64,000 bases of DNA. Origin: an uncultured Saprospiraceae bacterium. GTDB taxonomy: Bacteria > Bacteroidota > Bacteroidia > Chitinophagales > Saprospiraceae. The DNA is taken from NCBI GenBank assembly GCA_937941765.1, contig CALDGQ010000061.1:28975-92974 (forward strand), in the 5' to 3' direction. How positions within the stretch are numbered: position 1 is the first letter of the stretch; every line of letters starts with the position of its first letter. Made by a program: the position numbers and the translations under genes. The notes under the pieces are model-generated. The model saw only the letters and a list, made by a program, of their open reading frames with translations, was not told the DNA's origin and did not search any database. This document shows, in pieces, positions 39,601-47,420 of this stretch.

Positions 39601-40880
39601 GCTCCATATTTATCACATACTACGTAAATTTTATCGCCATTTGGAGAAATTGCTACATCTCTAAATCTTCCTAAGCCCTCAAAATATGGGATGGCCGCAC
39701 CTGCTATTGCTTCTCCATTTCCGGCAAGTGGTTGACGATAAATTGTTGCTTTTTTTAAGGAAGTAAGTAGGAGGGAGTTGTTCCAATTTGGGATGGTAGT
39801 TGCTCCATAATATCCAATCCCGGATGGTGCAATAGAAGGTCTGAATAACCAAGCATTCGGAAATGGCTGTGTACCACTGACTGCATAATTGTACCAGTCT
39901 ACTACTTCATTGTTAGGAGCAGCATAGTAGGACGCAATTGGGTCTTCATAGTTGGTAATTACATTTGCATTGTTAGATTCATTGTTGATGATTGGCAAAA
40001 GACTTCCAGTGCCAACAGCAGCGCCATTGTAATTTCCATCTGCAAATCCTGAAACCAATGGATGACCATAATTTTTTCCAAATTGAATAATGTTGACTTC
40101 GTCGTCAGTGTAAGGTCCATGTTCGGCAGCATACATATCACCGAATTGCCCGACAGCCAATCCTTGCGGATTTCTGTGTCCTAAAGACCAGACTGCATTC
40201 CCAAAAGGATTTGAATTTGGTATCCAACTTCCATTCACTTGTTCTGTATTCAGTCGCAATATTTTGCCTTCATAAATAGTTGGATCTTGCGCATTGTTAG
40301 GACGCTCTGCATTTCCGAATTGTCCAGCTCCCATATCACCAACTGTGTAGAATAAAAAAGGAATTCCAGCATTGGCGGTGATTATTAATCTGCCTCCATT
40401 GTGATCGTTGGACCCAGGGATATTGTCTATTACAGTTTGTGGGTTTGATAGTCCACCGTTATTGTAGTTGTATCTCTCAATCTTAGTTTTGAAAAAACAA
40501 CCTTGATCGTTTGGTTGGCAACCATCAAATTGATAGGTATACGCGACATAAACATAAGGTTTGCCATTTAATAAATCAGGATGTAATGCCACTCCTGTAA
40601 ATCCACCTTGTGGCCATGGGTTTTGATTGTTGGGAAAATTTTTCAAATTTGATGCATCCAAAACAACGGATTGATTTCCAGTATTCGGATCAATTCGAAG
40701 TAATTTGTAAGCACGAGATTCTGTGACCCAAAGTTGATTGTCTGGGCCGTAAGTTATCTCCCAAGGTTGTTCCAGATCGCATGCCACTTGGCGCAGTTGG
40801 AATGGTTCGTCTTGAGCAAAGACAGCAATGTTACTAATCATTAGTAAGCAGAGTAGTGAAAGTAAGTTTTTTAAGTACAT
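36690..40880 (-). CDS. Secreted PQQ-type sugar dehydrogenase fused to C-type lectin, HYR and CNPW modules, T9SS-sorted
   Basis: A 1396-residue protein with signal peptide 'MYLKNLLSLLCLLMISNIAVFA'. Residues about 30-450 form a glucose/sorbosone dehydrogenase beta-propeller: 'QPWEITYGPDNQLWVTE', 'NDHNGGRLIIT' (H160 in the place of the general base of soluble glucose dehydrogenase), 'GHRNPQGLAVG' (R236, PQQ contact) and 'EHGPYTDDEVNII'. It should oxidise sugars or similar alcohols with PQQ, and sits on the surface or is released. Then follow a C-type-lectin-like domain (457-584), MopE-like unit, HYR, CNPW (729-802), HYR, CNPW (896-969), one 'YDIFVTG' module, CNPW (1074-1147), MopE-like unit, CNPW (1211-1292) and a T9SS sorting domain (1304-1396). 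I see no PQQ synthesis gene nearby. The head is unrelated to the proteases but the tail uses the same parts. Confidence 0.93.
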   Translation of the reverse strand: MYLKNLLSLLCLLMISNIAVFAQDEPFQLRQVACDLEQPWEITYGPDNQLWVTESRAYKLLRIDPNTGNQSVVLDASNLKNFPNNQNPWPQGGFTGVALHPDLLNGKPYVYVAYTYQFDGCQPNDQGCFFKTKIERYNYNNGGLSNPQTVIDNIPGSNDHNGGRLIITANAGIPFLFYTVGDMGAGQFGNAERPNNAQDPTIYEGKILRLNTEQVNGSWIPNSNPFGNAVWSLGHRNPQGLAVGQFGDMYAAEHGPYTDDEVNIIQFGKNYGHPLVSGFADGNYNGAAVGTGSLLPIINNESNNANVITNYEDPIASYYAAPNNEVVDWYNYAVSGTQPFPNAWLFRPSIAPSGIGYYGATTIPNWNNSLLLTSLKKATIYRQPLAGNGEAIAGAAIPYFEGLGRFRDVAISPNGDKIYVVCDKYGATSGPTEGTSIAPNNPGCVLEFEYAPGLTGCQNSYDGFTFIGDYNNAKYFISNETSNWANGSSLAEFYSGYLASPNDQAENDFIQSYLQSNNEIAFIGVTDGNTEGTFDLASGEPTSFNNFTGTNSDSDDYAIMNFWDGSWGVNNITTQRRYIIEIPCSACTDNDNDGVCANVDCNDDNSNVPTSPGTTCDDGEPTTQNDVIQSDGCTCMGTTPDPILTIYCPEDQTILIPFTAQTISASFPIASGFTNCTGGLLGPVLTSGPDPNSQVGPGTYVLSYNVYNQCGQSLDCSYTVSVEQSGSGICEVFATTSNNSITVSALTGAENAVLYDANIDAVWNCNPWNGNLCTGNEVISGLSTGTYFLSVQSDVCSEWIPINVTGISSNLDLTCSADVTFTVATGASSTQINYDWPVATSTCPSGGVNVTQITGPSSNDFLSPGTYQAIFSANDECENNVGCEFTISVIDSPIGCNVSYTAADGSITVAGLTAAENAKLFDANISSVWECNPWNGTPCSGNEVINNLAAGQYFLSVQSDVCSEWIPITVTGGGTCELTSTISNVSCTDYSITYDIFVTGNNTSSNEFGIIVQVIQLQGGPVQQIPVTFNLNETHTITEDVPPNGAPISSWTVNVYDPGDDNCNDATSFDCPTSGCNVTATVANGSITVTGLTTVENAKLFDNSISTVWDCNPWNGNPCSANEVINNLPAGDYFLSVQSDVCSEWIPITISGGTSDTDGDGIPDAQDCEPNNPNIPAPAGTTCNDFNNNTQNDVIQSDMCTCAGTPVGGGCNVTFTEMGVGEITIIGLTAAENTKIFDSSASSSGIVWQCNPWSATCSNSEVVSGLIPNAQYYLAVQSDDCDEWIPFMVNTVPFSDNNSISFNKAVEPKAFSITSLFPNPATTESFVTLESNFNTAITLEIYNVVGRLQNQTTTNLEIGSNTIMLNIADLKIGIYHLVIKDKKGKTQSTRFIKHDN

Positions 40881-41316
40881 AGTGGTTTTATGTTTTTAAT
40901 TACCATTAAAACAGAATAGGGATAGAAACGTGGCATGTGAAAATACGGGGAGGGAGAGCACTTCAAATTTACATCATTCCTAACTTAATTGTTCTTCTTT
41001 CTATAAAGATATTTGTAGGGACCTGCAACTTCAATAACACTTATCCTAAGTTGTCAATGAAGATTGCTTGAGATCAAGCTGTTTTAAGTATAATTAATGG
41101 CAATTTGTCAAAAAAATATAAATGTTAATGTGGCGAATAGGGTATTACTTTTTTTGATAATTCCCTTGGTTTTACTATCCATTAAAGGGTAGGTAAATGA
41201 GTTCTGAAAAGGCGTGAAGTGAACATGAAAACTTACATTTAGAAAAACGATCCCTTTCCTAATTAAAGAAAAGGGATCGATATGTACTATTGCAATGTAA
41301 GTTTATTTTAGCATAT
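40881..41316. other. Intergenic region upstream of the PQQ-type dehydrogenase gene
   Basis: A 436-bp gap without a credible ORF. It holds TTTGTCAA followed by an A run at 41104-41117, reading TTTGACAAA on the coding strand about 224 bases before the start and followed 18 bases later by TACTTAAA, and the terminator of the upstream operon at 41248-41279. Confidence 0.55.
41248..41279 (-). terminator. Intrinsic terminator of the subtilisin-lipoprotein operon
   Basis: CGATCCCTTT (41248-41257) pairs perfectly with AAAGGGATCG (41270-41279) around a 12-nt loop. Five A on the left flank give a U tract on the minus strand, 38 bases past the stop codon. Confidence 0.85.
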
Positions 41317-41673
41317 TTATTCTCGCCCAGTCAAATTCTTATTGAATTCTGCATTGACTACACCTTCGAAAGCACGAATTTTTTTAAGCATTTTCTTTGG
41401 ATCGATTTTATCCGTATCGTAGGTCAATAACCACAAACCCATTCTGGCATTGATGGCTTTCTTTTTGGCAAGTTTGTATGACTTAAATTCATTAAAGAGC
41501 ACATCGATGTCTACCTCTTTTTTTAGACTTACAATCAATTCTGAATAAATAAAATGACTATCTACGGTTTCCTTATTTTTACTTTTTGTCGAGTTGCAAC
41601 TCCATAACATCGATACGGTCAGCAGCATTGTTGTGAACAGGACTGCCAACGTTGGTAATTTAAATGTGATCAT
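41317..41673 (-). CDS. Small lipoprotein resembling a free subtilisin propeptide (inhibitor I9-like)
   Basis: A 118-residue protein with a lipoprotein signal: hydrophobic 5-24, then 'MLWSC' with the lipid-attachment Cys at 26. The mature part has the beta-alpha-beta-beta-alpha-beta pattern and wording of subtilase propeptides: 'YSELIVSLKKEVDIDVLFNE' at the start, a middle strand 'MGLWLLTYDTDKIDPKKML', a helix, and a last strand 'VVNAEFNK', resembling the 'LPGVESVQPN' ends of prodomains. It starts only four bases after the stop codon of the subtilisin gene, so the two are almost certainly co-transcribed. I infer an inhibitor or a folding helper acting in trans on the neighbouring protease. The subtilisin has its own N-terminal prosequence as well, which makes an immunity-like inhibitor the more attractive reading. 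The fold call is from sequence pattern only. Confidence 0.8.
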   Translation of the reverse strand: MITFKLPTLAVLFTTMLLTVSMLWSCNSTKSKNKETVDSHFIYSELIVSLKKEVDIDVLFNEFKSYKLAKKKAINARMGLWLLTYDTDKIDPKKMLKKIRAFEGVVNAEFNKNLTGRE

Positions 41674-41677
41674 AGTA

Positions 41678-44632
41678 TTACTTTGTTTTGATGACTTTAA
41701 TGATGTTTTGATCTTCGGCCGTCTGAATTCTAATTAGGTACAATCCGTCTGGCAGGTCATTGGTATTGATCTGTATTTCTTGTGGTTGTGCCGATACATT
41801 TTCCAACGTTTTGTCATAAACAACTTGACCTAACTCATTTAGTAAATTGATTGTTATATAATCTAATGAAGATCTGGTTGTGAAATTCAAATTCAAGTAT
41901 TCCCCAAAAGGAGATGGGAATGCTTGGTAGCTACTCAAGTCACCAGTAGGGTCTGCAATACTGTTCACACATTGGGTCATAAATTCTTCACTGTCTGTAA
42001 AACCGGATTCTCCAAAACTACAAACCGAATTGATTTGGACTTCATGATTCAAACATTCTTCTAAACCTGTTAGCTCAATTGAATTACTTGCTGTCGTCAT
42101 TTCATTCCATGTTCCTGCAGTGCTTGCTTTATATCTGACAAGGTAACTATCACCGAAGTTGACCGCTTGCCAGCCAACCGAAGCAGTTGTTTCTGTGATG
42201 GAGGTGATCTGTATGTTGGAAGTTTCGACACATTGTGGTTGTCCTTCGACAATCTCTATGCAATAATCTTCTAATTCCCCAAAATTGTTGTCCCCCATGT
42301 CACAGGAATTGTTGACGTTTTCAAAAACCATCGCGACCCTCATACGTGTATTGCCTGTTGTGGCTGTTCCAGGTATTTGAAATTCATCTGTTAGTGGGGA
42401 GTTTATGCCTGATGTTTCATAGACGATTTCATTTGTATCAAAAATACCATCGGCATTTAAGTCAATCCAGATAATGACCAATTCATCGTAAGCTTGGCTA
42501 TCATATCCTGGGGTCAAAGTAAATTCGTAAGTCCCATACTGCTGAAAAATTGTACTGAAATCTGCACTAAAATTGGCATATCCATTATTACCTCCGGAAA
42601 TATTATTTATAGCACCAACTTCAAAGCTTTCAATCCATTCTAAGCTGGCATCTAAACCTTCTATTTCGCAATAATCTAAATCAAAACAGATACCACAACC
42701 AGTTGTCGTAAACGAAATATTAGTACCGTATGGAATTGTTTGGTTGGCACAATTTAGTTGTATCTCAACTTCATAGGCGGTGCACTCCATTAAATTTGGA
42801 ATCATATATTCTGTAGTTGTCAACCCAGTTACTTCTGTCCAATCTGTCGCTGCAACCTCGCGATATCTTATATCATAACTTTGCGCCGCTAATACCGATT
42901 CCCAAGTCATCATTGCATCGTTATTTGAAATATTGCTTGCCGTCAGTACTGAAGGAAGTTCACAACAACCATCTGTTTTGAAAGTGAAAATCGCAGAGGG
43001 ATCAGATGAAATGGTATCACAGCTTGAAGTGATCTGAACTTCATAAAAAGTACAAGCCTGCAAACCTGTCAATTGGTATGGTGCTATAGCTGGTGCAACT
43101 ACTGTCCAAGTGGTCATACCTTGTTCTCGCCAGTGTAAAGTATCGGCAATCGTATTGTCATTAGACGACCAATCTAAACTTGTACTCGTATCTGTAACAT
43201 CATTTGCACGAATGCTATGCGGAGGTGGACAAGGCCCACATTCTCCCATTAGAAACACTAAACTATTGTTTAAATTGAGTCGTTTTCCTGTTACTGTAAT
43301 CCCTTCAAGGCTTGGATTGTCATCTCCGTTATCTAAGATGTAGTCTCTCGCCTGAAGCGCAGCAGCAGCAGGGTTTGCTTTTGCAAGTGCGGTTAAATTG
43401 TTGCAAGGTGCAGCATATAACAATGCAATTGCACCAGCAACATGAGGGGTAGCGCCAGAGGTTCCGCCAAACGGGCCGTAGCCGGATCCATTTTCTAGTG
43501 TCCAAGTATCGGCACCAAAAGCGCCAAGATCAATGGTTTCCAATCCATATCCTGCTCCTGTTACTTTTTCGTCATTGCGATTCATATTTGTTACCGAAAT
43601 CAAATAATCACTCGGACATGCAGTAGGCAAATCTCCAATTTGATCGACATTTTGATTGTCATTGATCGTCGCGCCACAACTCACAATCCCATGTACGCCC
43701 AATGAATCATAAAACGAACACCATAAAGGTGCGTCAGCAGGTTGACCAAAATCAATTCCCCATGATGCATTGGTAGAAACGACAAATGCGCCTTCCGCTC
43801 CATTCGTCTCGTTGTATCGGATACGCGCAACAAGTGCGTAAGAATATGCTTCTAACACTTCACTTTCAACTCCTGTTCCACCGGCAACTAACATTAACTT
43901 TACATCCCAATTGACTCCTGCTACACCAATTCCATTATTTCCTTTTGCTCCCACAATTCCTGCTACTGGTGTCCCATGACCTGTTGGAGCTGAATCAATT
44001 GCATCAGATTGTGAACTCGTACTCCATCCTTTGAAATCATCCACAAAACCATTGTTGTCATCATCTATTCCATTGCCAGGAATTTCCGCATAGTTGTACC
44101 AAACATTATCCGCTAAATCAGGATGCGTAATTTCATAACCACCATCAATAATACAAACTACAATGGTATCGCCTTCTGGAGTCAAAGCTCCTGTTGTAAT
44201 ATCCCATGCTAACTCTGCATCAATATCTGCTCCTACCGTACCGCCCGATTGTCCCATATTTATATATTGCCACTGATCTGTAAATTGGGGATCATTGGGA
44301 ATCGTTTCTCTTAAATCAAGAAAGTGATTAAATTGTGCAACGTGCACTTGCTCATTGTTTTTTACCGCTTCCAGTAATCTGATTTCGTTTATTGCTGAAT
44401 GATCAAAAGTGTATCGATGTATATTCAATGGGGCTGAAACAATTTTTTCATATTTTAAATGAGCAATGGTGTTATTGCTGTGCGCCGTCCGCTTGATCCA
44501 TTCTTGCGCATTTACGTAAATTTGATGTTGGATTAAAATTTCACCCTGCACATGATCCAATTGTTGACCAGATACGCTTGATGAGCATATTGAGATAACG
44601 GCAAGTGTAAGGAGTAGAATTTTGATTTTCAC
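41678..44632 (-). CDS. Secreted subtilisin-family (S8) protease with FN3, GEVED and T9SS sorting domain
   Basis: A 984-residue secreted serine protease. Order: signal peptide 1-22; propeptide about 25-112 ('GEILIQ' through 'VHVAQFNHFLDL'); S8 catalytic domain about 115-410 with Asp163 in 'CIIDGGYEITHPDL', His219 in 'GHGTPVAGIVGA' and Ser392 in 'GTSGATPHVAGA'; two FN3 domains (about 462-640); a GEVED domain (643-798: 'DLNADGIFDTNEIVYE', 'MRVAMVF', 'GELEDYC'); a third FN3 (800-883); T9SS type A sorting domain (900-984). A Ca-binding-like 'DDDNNGFVDDFKGW' follows the Asp region. The complete triad predicts activity. It leads an operon with the propeptide-like lipoprotein and is divergent from a kelch protein whose C-terminal half has the same FN3-FN3-GEVED-sorting layout. 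Confidence 0.95.
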   Translation of the reverse strand: MKIKILLLTLAVISICSSSVSGQQLDHVQGEILIQHQIYVNAQEWIKRTAHSNNTIAHLKYEKIVSAPLNIHRYTFDHSAINEIRLLEAVKNNEQVHVAQFNHFLDLRETIPNDPQFTDQWQYINMGQSGGTVGADIDAELAWDITTGALTPEGDTIVVCIIDGGYEITHPDLADNVWYNYAEIPGNGIDDDNNGFVDDFKGWSTSSQSDAIDSAPTGHGTPVAGIVGAKGNNGIGVAGVNWDVKLMLVAGGTGVESEVLEAYSYALVARIRYNETNGAEGAFVVSTNASWGIDFGQPADAPLWCSFYDSLGVHGIVSCGATINDNQNVDQIGDLPTACPSDYLISVTNMNRNDEKVTGAGYGLETIDLGAFGADTWTLENGSGYGPFGGTSGATPHVAGAIALLYAAPCNNLTALAKANPAAAALQARDYILDNGDDNPSLEGITVTGKRLNLNNSLVFLMGECGPCPPPHSIRANDVTDTSTSLDWSSNDNTIADTLHWREQGMTTWTVVAPAIAPYQLTGLQACTFYEVQITSSCDTISSDPSAIFTFKTDGCCELPSVLTASNISNNDAMMTWESVLAAQSYDIRYREVAATDWTEVTGLTTTEYMIPNLMECTAYEVEIQLNCANQTIPYGTNISFTTTGCGICFDLDYCEIEGLDASLEWIESFEVGAINNISGGNNGYANFSADFSTIFQQYGTYEFTLTPGYDSQAYDELVIIWIDLNADGIFDTNEIVYETSGINSPLTDEFQIPGTATTGNTRMRVAMVFENVNNSCDMGDNNFGELEDYCIEIVEGQPQCVETSNIQITSITETTASVGWQAVNFGDSYLVRYKASTAGTWNEMTTASNSIELTGLEECLNHEVQINSVCSFGESGFTDSEEFMTQCVNSIADPTGDLSSYQAFPSPFGEYLNLNFTTRSSLDYITINLLNELGQVVYDKTLENVSAQPQEIQINTNDLPDGLYLIRIQTAEDQNIIKVIKTK

Positions 44633-45007
44633 GTTCGTTGTGTTTTAATTAGAAAAAATAAAAACCAAATTAGTTTATTTTAATAAATCAGGGCCTAGTG
44701 GATTGACTATTGGTAAAACAGATGACATGAATTGTGAAATTTTTCCGCCTTAAATAGGATTTTAGTAAAATTGCATTGGAAAATAATAATTGAATTTCGT
44801 GTTGCTTTGTACTATAAGTTGATGGAATAGAGTGGCCATTATTTAAAAAGATAAATTGCTGCAATGCCAAATCTGTCACCGTTACATCAGATCAAAAAAT
44901 ATTTAGGTATTTGACAATGAATTTACATTAACCTATATTACTTTTCAAATTTGGCAATTCATCGGTATTGATTCCCTAATTTTAGCGCCTAACTAAATCT
45001 AACTTAC
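44633..45007. other. Divergent promoter region between the subtilisin and kelch genes
   Basis: A 375-bp AT-rich gap between divergent starts. A 63-codon minus-strand ORF inside it (44688-44879) has no start context or homology that I recognise and I leave it out. A promoter-like pair for the plus strand is given separately. Confidence 0.5.
44910..44941 (+). promoter_or_regulatory. Putative promoter of the kelch gene
   Basis: TTTGACAA (44910-44917) is followed, 20 bases after its TTG, by TATATTAC (44934-44941), a partial match to the Bacteroidota -7 element TAnnTTTG. It is about 70-100 bases before the start codon and has the same orientation relative to its gene as the TTTGACAA elements elsewhere in the window. 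Confidence 0.35.
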
Positions 45008-47224
45008 ATGACCGCATTACAATTCCTTCAACAAATTTCTCAAAATTTTCTTTTGCTTTATCTGCTTTTTATCAGCGTAAATTTAACTGCACAATCCTGG
45101 GAACAATTAAATGATCCTCCTTTTTACAAACATCACTCAAATGGTTTTGGGTTTAATGGAAAAGCTTATGTGCTAGAAGGAATTAATGGAACTGACGGGC
45201 CAAATGACGTCTCTAGTGAAGTGTGGGAATATACAGCTGCGACAGACAGTTGGCAACAACTCGCAGATTTTCCAGGCCCAGCAAGAGCGATTGCAATTGG
45301 AGATGAATGGAATGGGAAATATTATTATGGATTTGGATCAGCAGGCCCTGGAGGTGTATTAAATGATTTGTGGGAATTCGATCCAACGACACAAACTTTT
45401 ACGGAGTTGCCTTCTTGTCCATGTATAGGCAGGAGCCATCCCGCATTCATTGCCCACAATGATAAGATCATGATGGGTGCTGGAAGTACTTTTGATGGTG
45501 ATCTCAATGATTGGTGGGAGTATGATATGATCACACAAGTCTGGACCCAAAAACAAGATATACCCGGAGGTGATCGACATCACCCTTTTTTCTTTGGAAT
45601 AGACAATGAAGTTTATGTTGGTGGTGGTCATCGCAATAATTGGATTCGGTATAATTTGGATACGGAGCAATGGACGGAGATTGATGATACGCCAGCTGGT
45701 AGGGTTGCCGGATCACAAATCGATTATAAAAACAAAGGCTATTTGATCGGTGGAGATGATGTAAATCATGTACATGTACCCGATAATCAAACATTCATGA
45801 GCTACAATGCAGACGCAGAAGAATGGGAATTTTTGCCGCCATTACCAAATGGAAGTAGATGGGCATGTTCTACATTTATTATTGATGATGTGCTGTATTA
45901 TTTCGGAGGACTTTCCTCAGAAATTCAAGATGATGTGACCATGTGGAAATTTGATCTAACGTTGCTGGATTGTCTTCCTCCGCAAAATCTAATTGAAAAT
46001 AATGTGACAGAAACGACCGCAGATTTGTTTTGGACCTCCAATCCAAATACAAATTCGGACACCCTAAAATGGAGACAAGTCGGCACAGCTGCTTGGAACG
46101 ACATTCCAAATCCACAAGCAGTGTTATCATTGACAGGCTTGGAAGCATGTCAAGCATATGAATGGAAATTGATTTTAGAATGTGATGCACAAAGCAGCTA
46201 TTCAAATACTAAAAATTTTATTACCGATGGTTGTTGCTCTAATCCACCAATCGCAATTGATGATATCACAGGAAATACAAGCATCATTAGTTGGACGAAT
46301 ATCACTGCTGCAGATACTTATGATGTTCGATGGAAAGCAATTGATGATATGACTTGGTCGACAGCAACAATCACAATTAATAACATTGAATTGACAGATC
46401 TAAATAATTGTACGGAATATGAATTTCAAATCAAATCAGTTTGTACAATTGCAAATATAGAATATAGCGAAAGCCAATATTTTCTAACAAAAGATTGTGG
46501 CGCCTGTATTGATCTCGATTATTGTGATGTACCAGATTTTTTAGAAGGGACCTCAGAATTTATTAACGAAGTGAAGATCAATAACTATGTGAATACATCT
46601 GGAGACAATGGTGGATATGCAAATTTTGCAATTCCTGATGCAGAATCTATTTTATTGGGAGAAACTTTCGAATTGTATTTGGAACCTGGTTTTGGGGACT
46701 CTGGATTCTCCAATGATTTTCGCGTTTGGATTGATTTTGACGGAAATGGAAACTTTGAAAATAATGAAGTTGTTTTGAATGAAGAAGGGATAGACAATGC
46801 TATTACAAGAAATATTTCAGTGCCAATGACCGCATCACCCGGACTCACAAGAATGAGAATTTTATATGCATACTTTGAATCCTCCTCTCCATGTGAACAA
46901 GGACAAGTAACCTGGGGTGAAGCGGAGGATTATTGTGTAAATATCGTAATGCCAACGAATATTTCTGCCGAAAACGAAGATTTGAATGATTTAACGGTCT
47001 ATCCAAATCCTTTCGATGAAACCATAGCTTTTGTTGGAAACTTGGATTCATCAAAAAAGTATGGAGTTGAATTATTATCTGTAACAGGTAAGAGCGTTCA
47101 TACCATTTCTGATTTTAGTTTGACTGATCAAATTGACTTATCTGCATTACCGACTGGCATTTATTTATTGAAAATTGGGAATGCGTCAGGAAATAAAACA
47201 TTTAAAATAGTGAAACGAGTATAA
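45008..47224 (+). CDS. Secreted kelch-propeller protein with FN3, GEVED and T9SS sorting domain
   Basis: A 738-residue protein. After an N-terminal signal ('NFLLLYLLFISVNLTAQ', cleaved near residue 29) come kelch-type blades (about 30-318) with paired 'NDLWEFDPTTQTFTELP', 'NDWWEYDMITQVWTQ', 'VGGGHRNNWIRYN' and 'DVLYYFGGLSS' strands. Two FN3 domains (318-494) follow, then a GEVED domain (498-648: 'GYANFAIPD', 'VWIDFDGNGNFENNEVV', 'WGEAEDYC') and a T9SS sorting domain (656-738: 'TVYPNPFDETIAFVGN', 'LPTGIYLLKIG'). Kelch propellers usually bind a partner. No enzymatic residues are evident. The C-terminal half mirrors that of the divergent subtilisin, so both may use the same docking tail. Confidence 0.92.
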   Translation: MTALQFLQQISQNFLLLYLLFISVNLTAQSWEQLNDPPFYKHHSNGFGFNGKAYVLEGINGTDGPNDVSSEVWEYTAATDSWQQLADFPGPARAIAIGDEWNGKYYYGFGSAGPGGVLNDLWEFDPTTQTFTELPSCPCIGRSHPAFIAHNDKIMMGAGSTFDGDLNDWWEYDMITQVWTQKQDIPGGDRHHPFFFGIDNEVYVGGGHRNNWIRYNLDTEQWTEIDDTPAGRVAGSQIDYKNKGYLIGGDDVNHVHVPDNQTFMSYNADAEEWEFLPPLPNGSRWACSTFIIDDVLYYFGGLSSEIQDDVTMWKFDLTLLDCLPPQNLIENNVTETTADLFWTSNPNTNSDTLKWRQVGTAAWNDIPNPQAVLSLTGLEACQAYEWKLILECDAQSSYSNTKNFITDGCCSNPPIAIDDITGNTSIISWTNITAADTYDVRWKAIDDMTWSTATITINNIELTDLNNCTEYEFQIKSVCTIANIEYSESQYFLTKDCGACIDLDYCDVPDFLEGTSEFINEVKINNYVNTSGDNGGYANFAIPDAESILLGETFELYLEPGFGDSGFSNDFRVWIDFDGNGNFENNEVVLNEEGIDNAITRNISVPMTASPGLTRMRILYAYFESSSPCEQGQVTWGEAEDYCVNIVMPTNISAENEDLNDLTVYPNPFDETIAFVGNLDSSKKYGVELLSVTGKSVHTISDFSLTDQIDLSALPTGIYLLKIGNASGNKTFKIVKRV

Positions 47225-47337
47225 AGAATTGTGCGAAATTTAATTTTTACATGTCTTTCTCCAATGGGATTGAAACCAATTGGAGCGCGAAGTATCTTTT
47301 TTATTTTGGTTGGTTGATGAAATTTGAATAAAAAAAT

Positions 47338-47364
47338 AAACACCCCACAACTTGCGAGGTGTTT
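47338..47364 (-). terminator. Probable terminator of the outer-membrane barrel gene
   Basis: AAACACC (47338-47344) pairs with GGTGTTT (47358-47364) around a 13-nt loop. The run of A to its left becomes a U tract on the minus strand. It lies 57 bases past the stop codon. Confidence 0.5.
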
Positions 47365-47420
47365 AATTAAATCGGTTTGCTAACTAACTATTATACTATA
47401 AAATGATAAATCGATTTTTA

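Noticed and set aside
44688..44879. 63-codon minus-strand ORF between the subtilisin and kelch genes
   Set aside because: No recognisable features, sits in the divergent promoter region, and its composition is like non-coding AT-rich DNA.
45325..46848. Several minus-strand ORFs of 60-110 codons opposite the kelch gene
   Set aside because: They overlap a well-supported gene in full, lack signal peptides or domains, and are typical antisense open frames.
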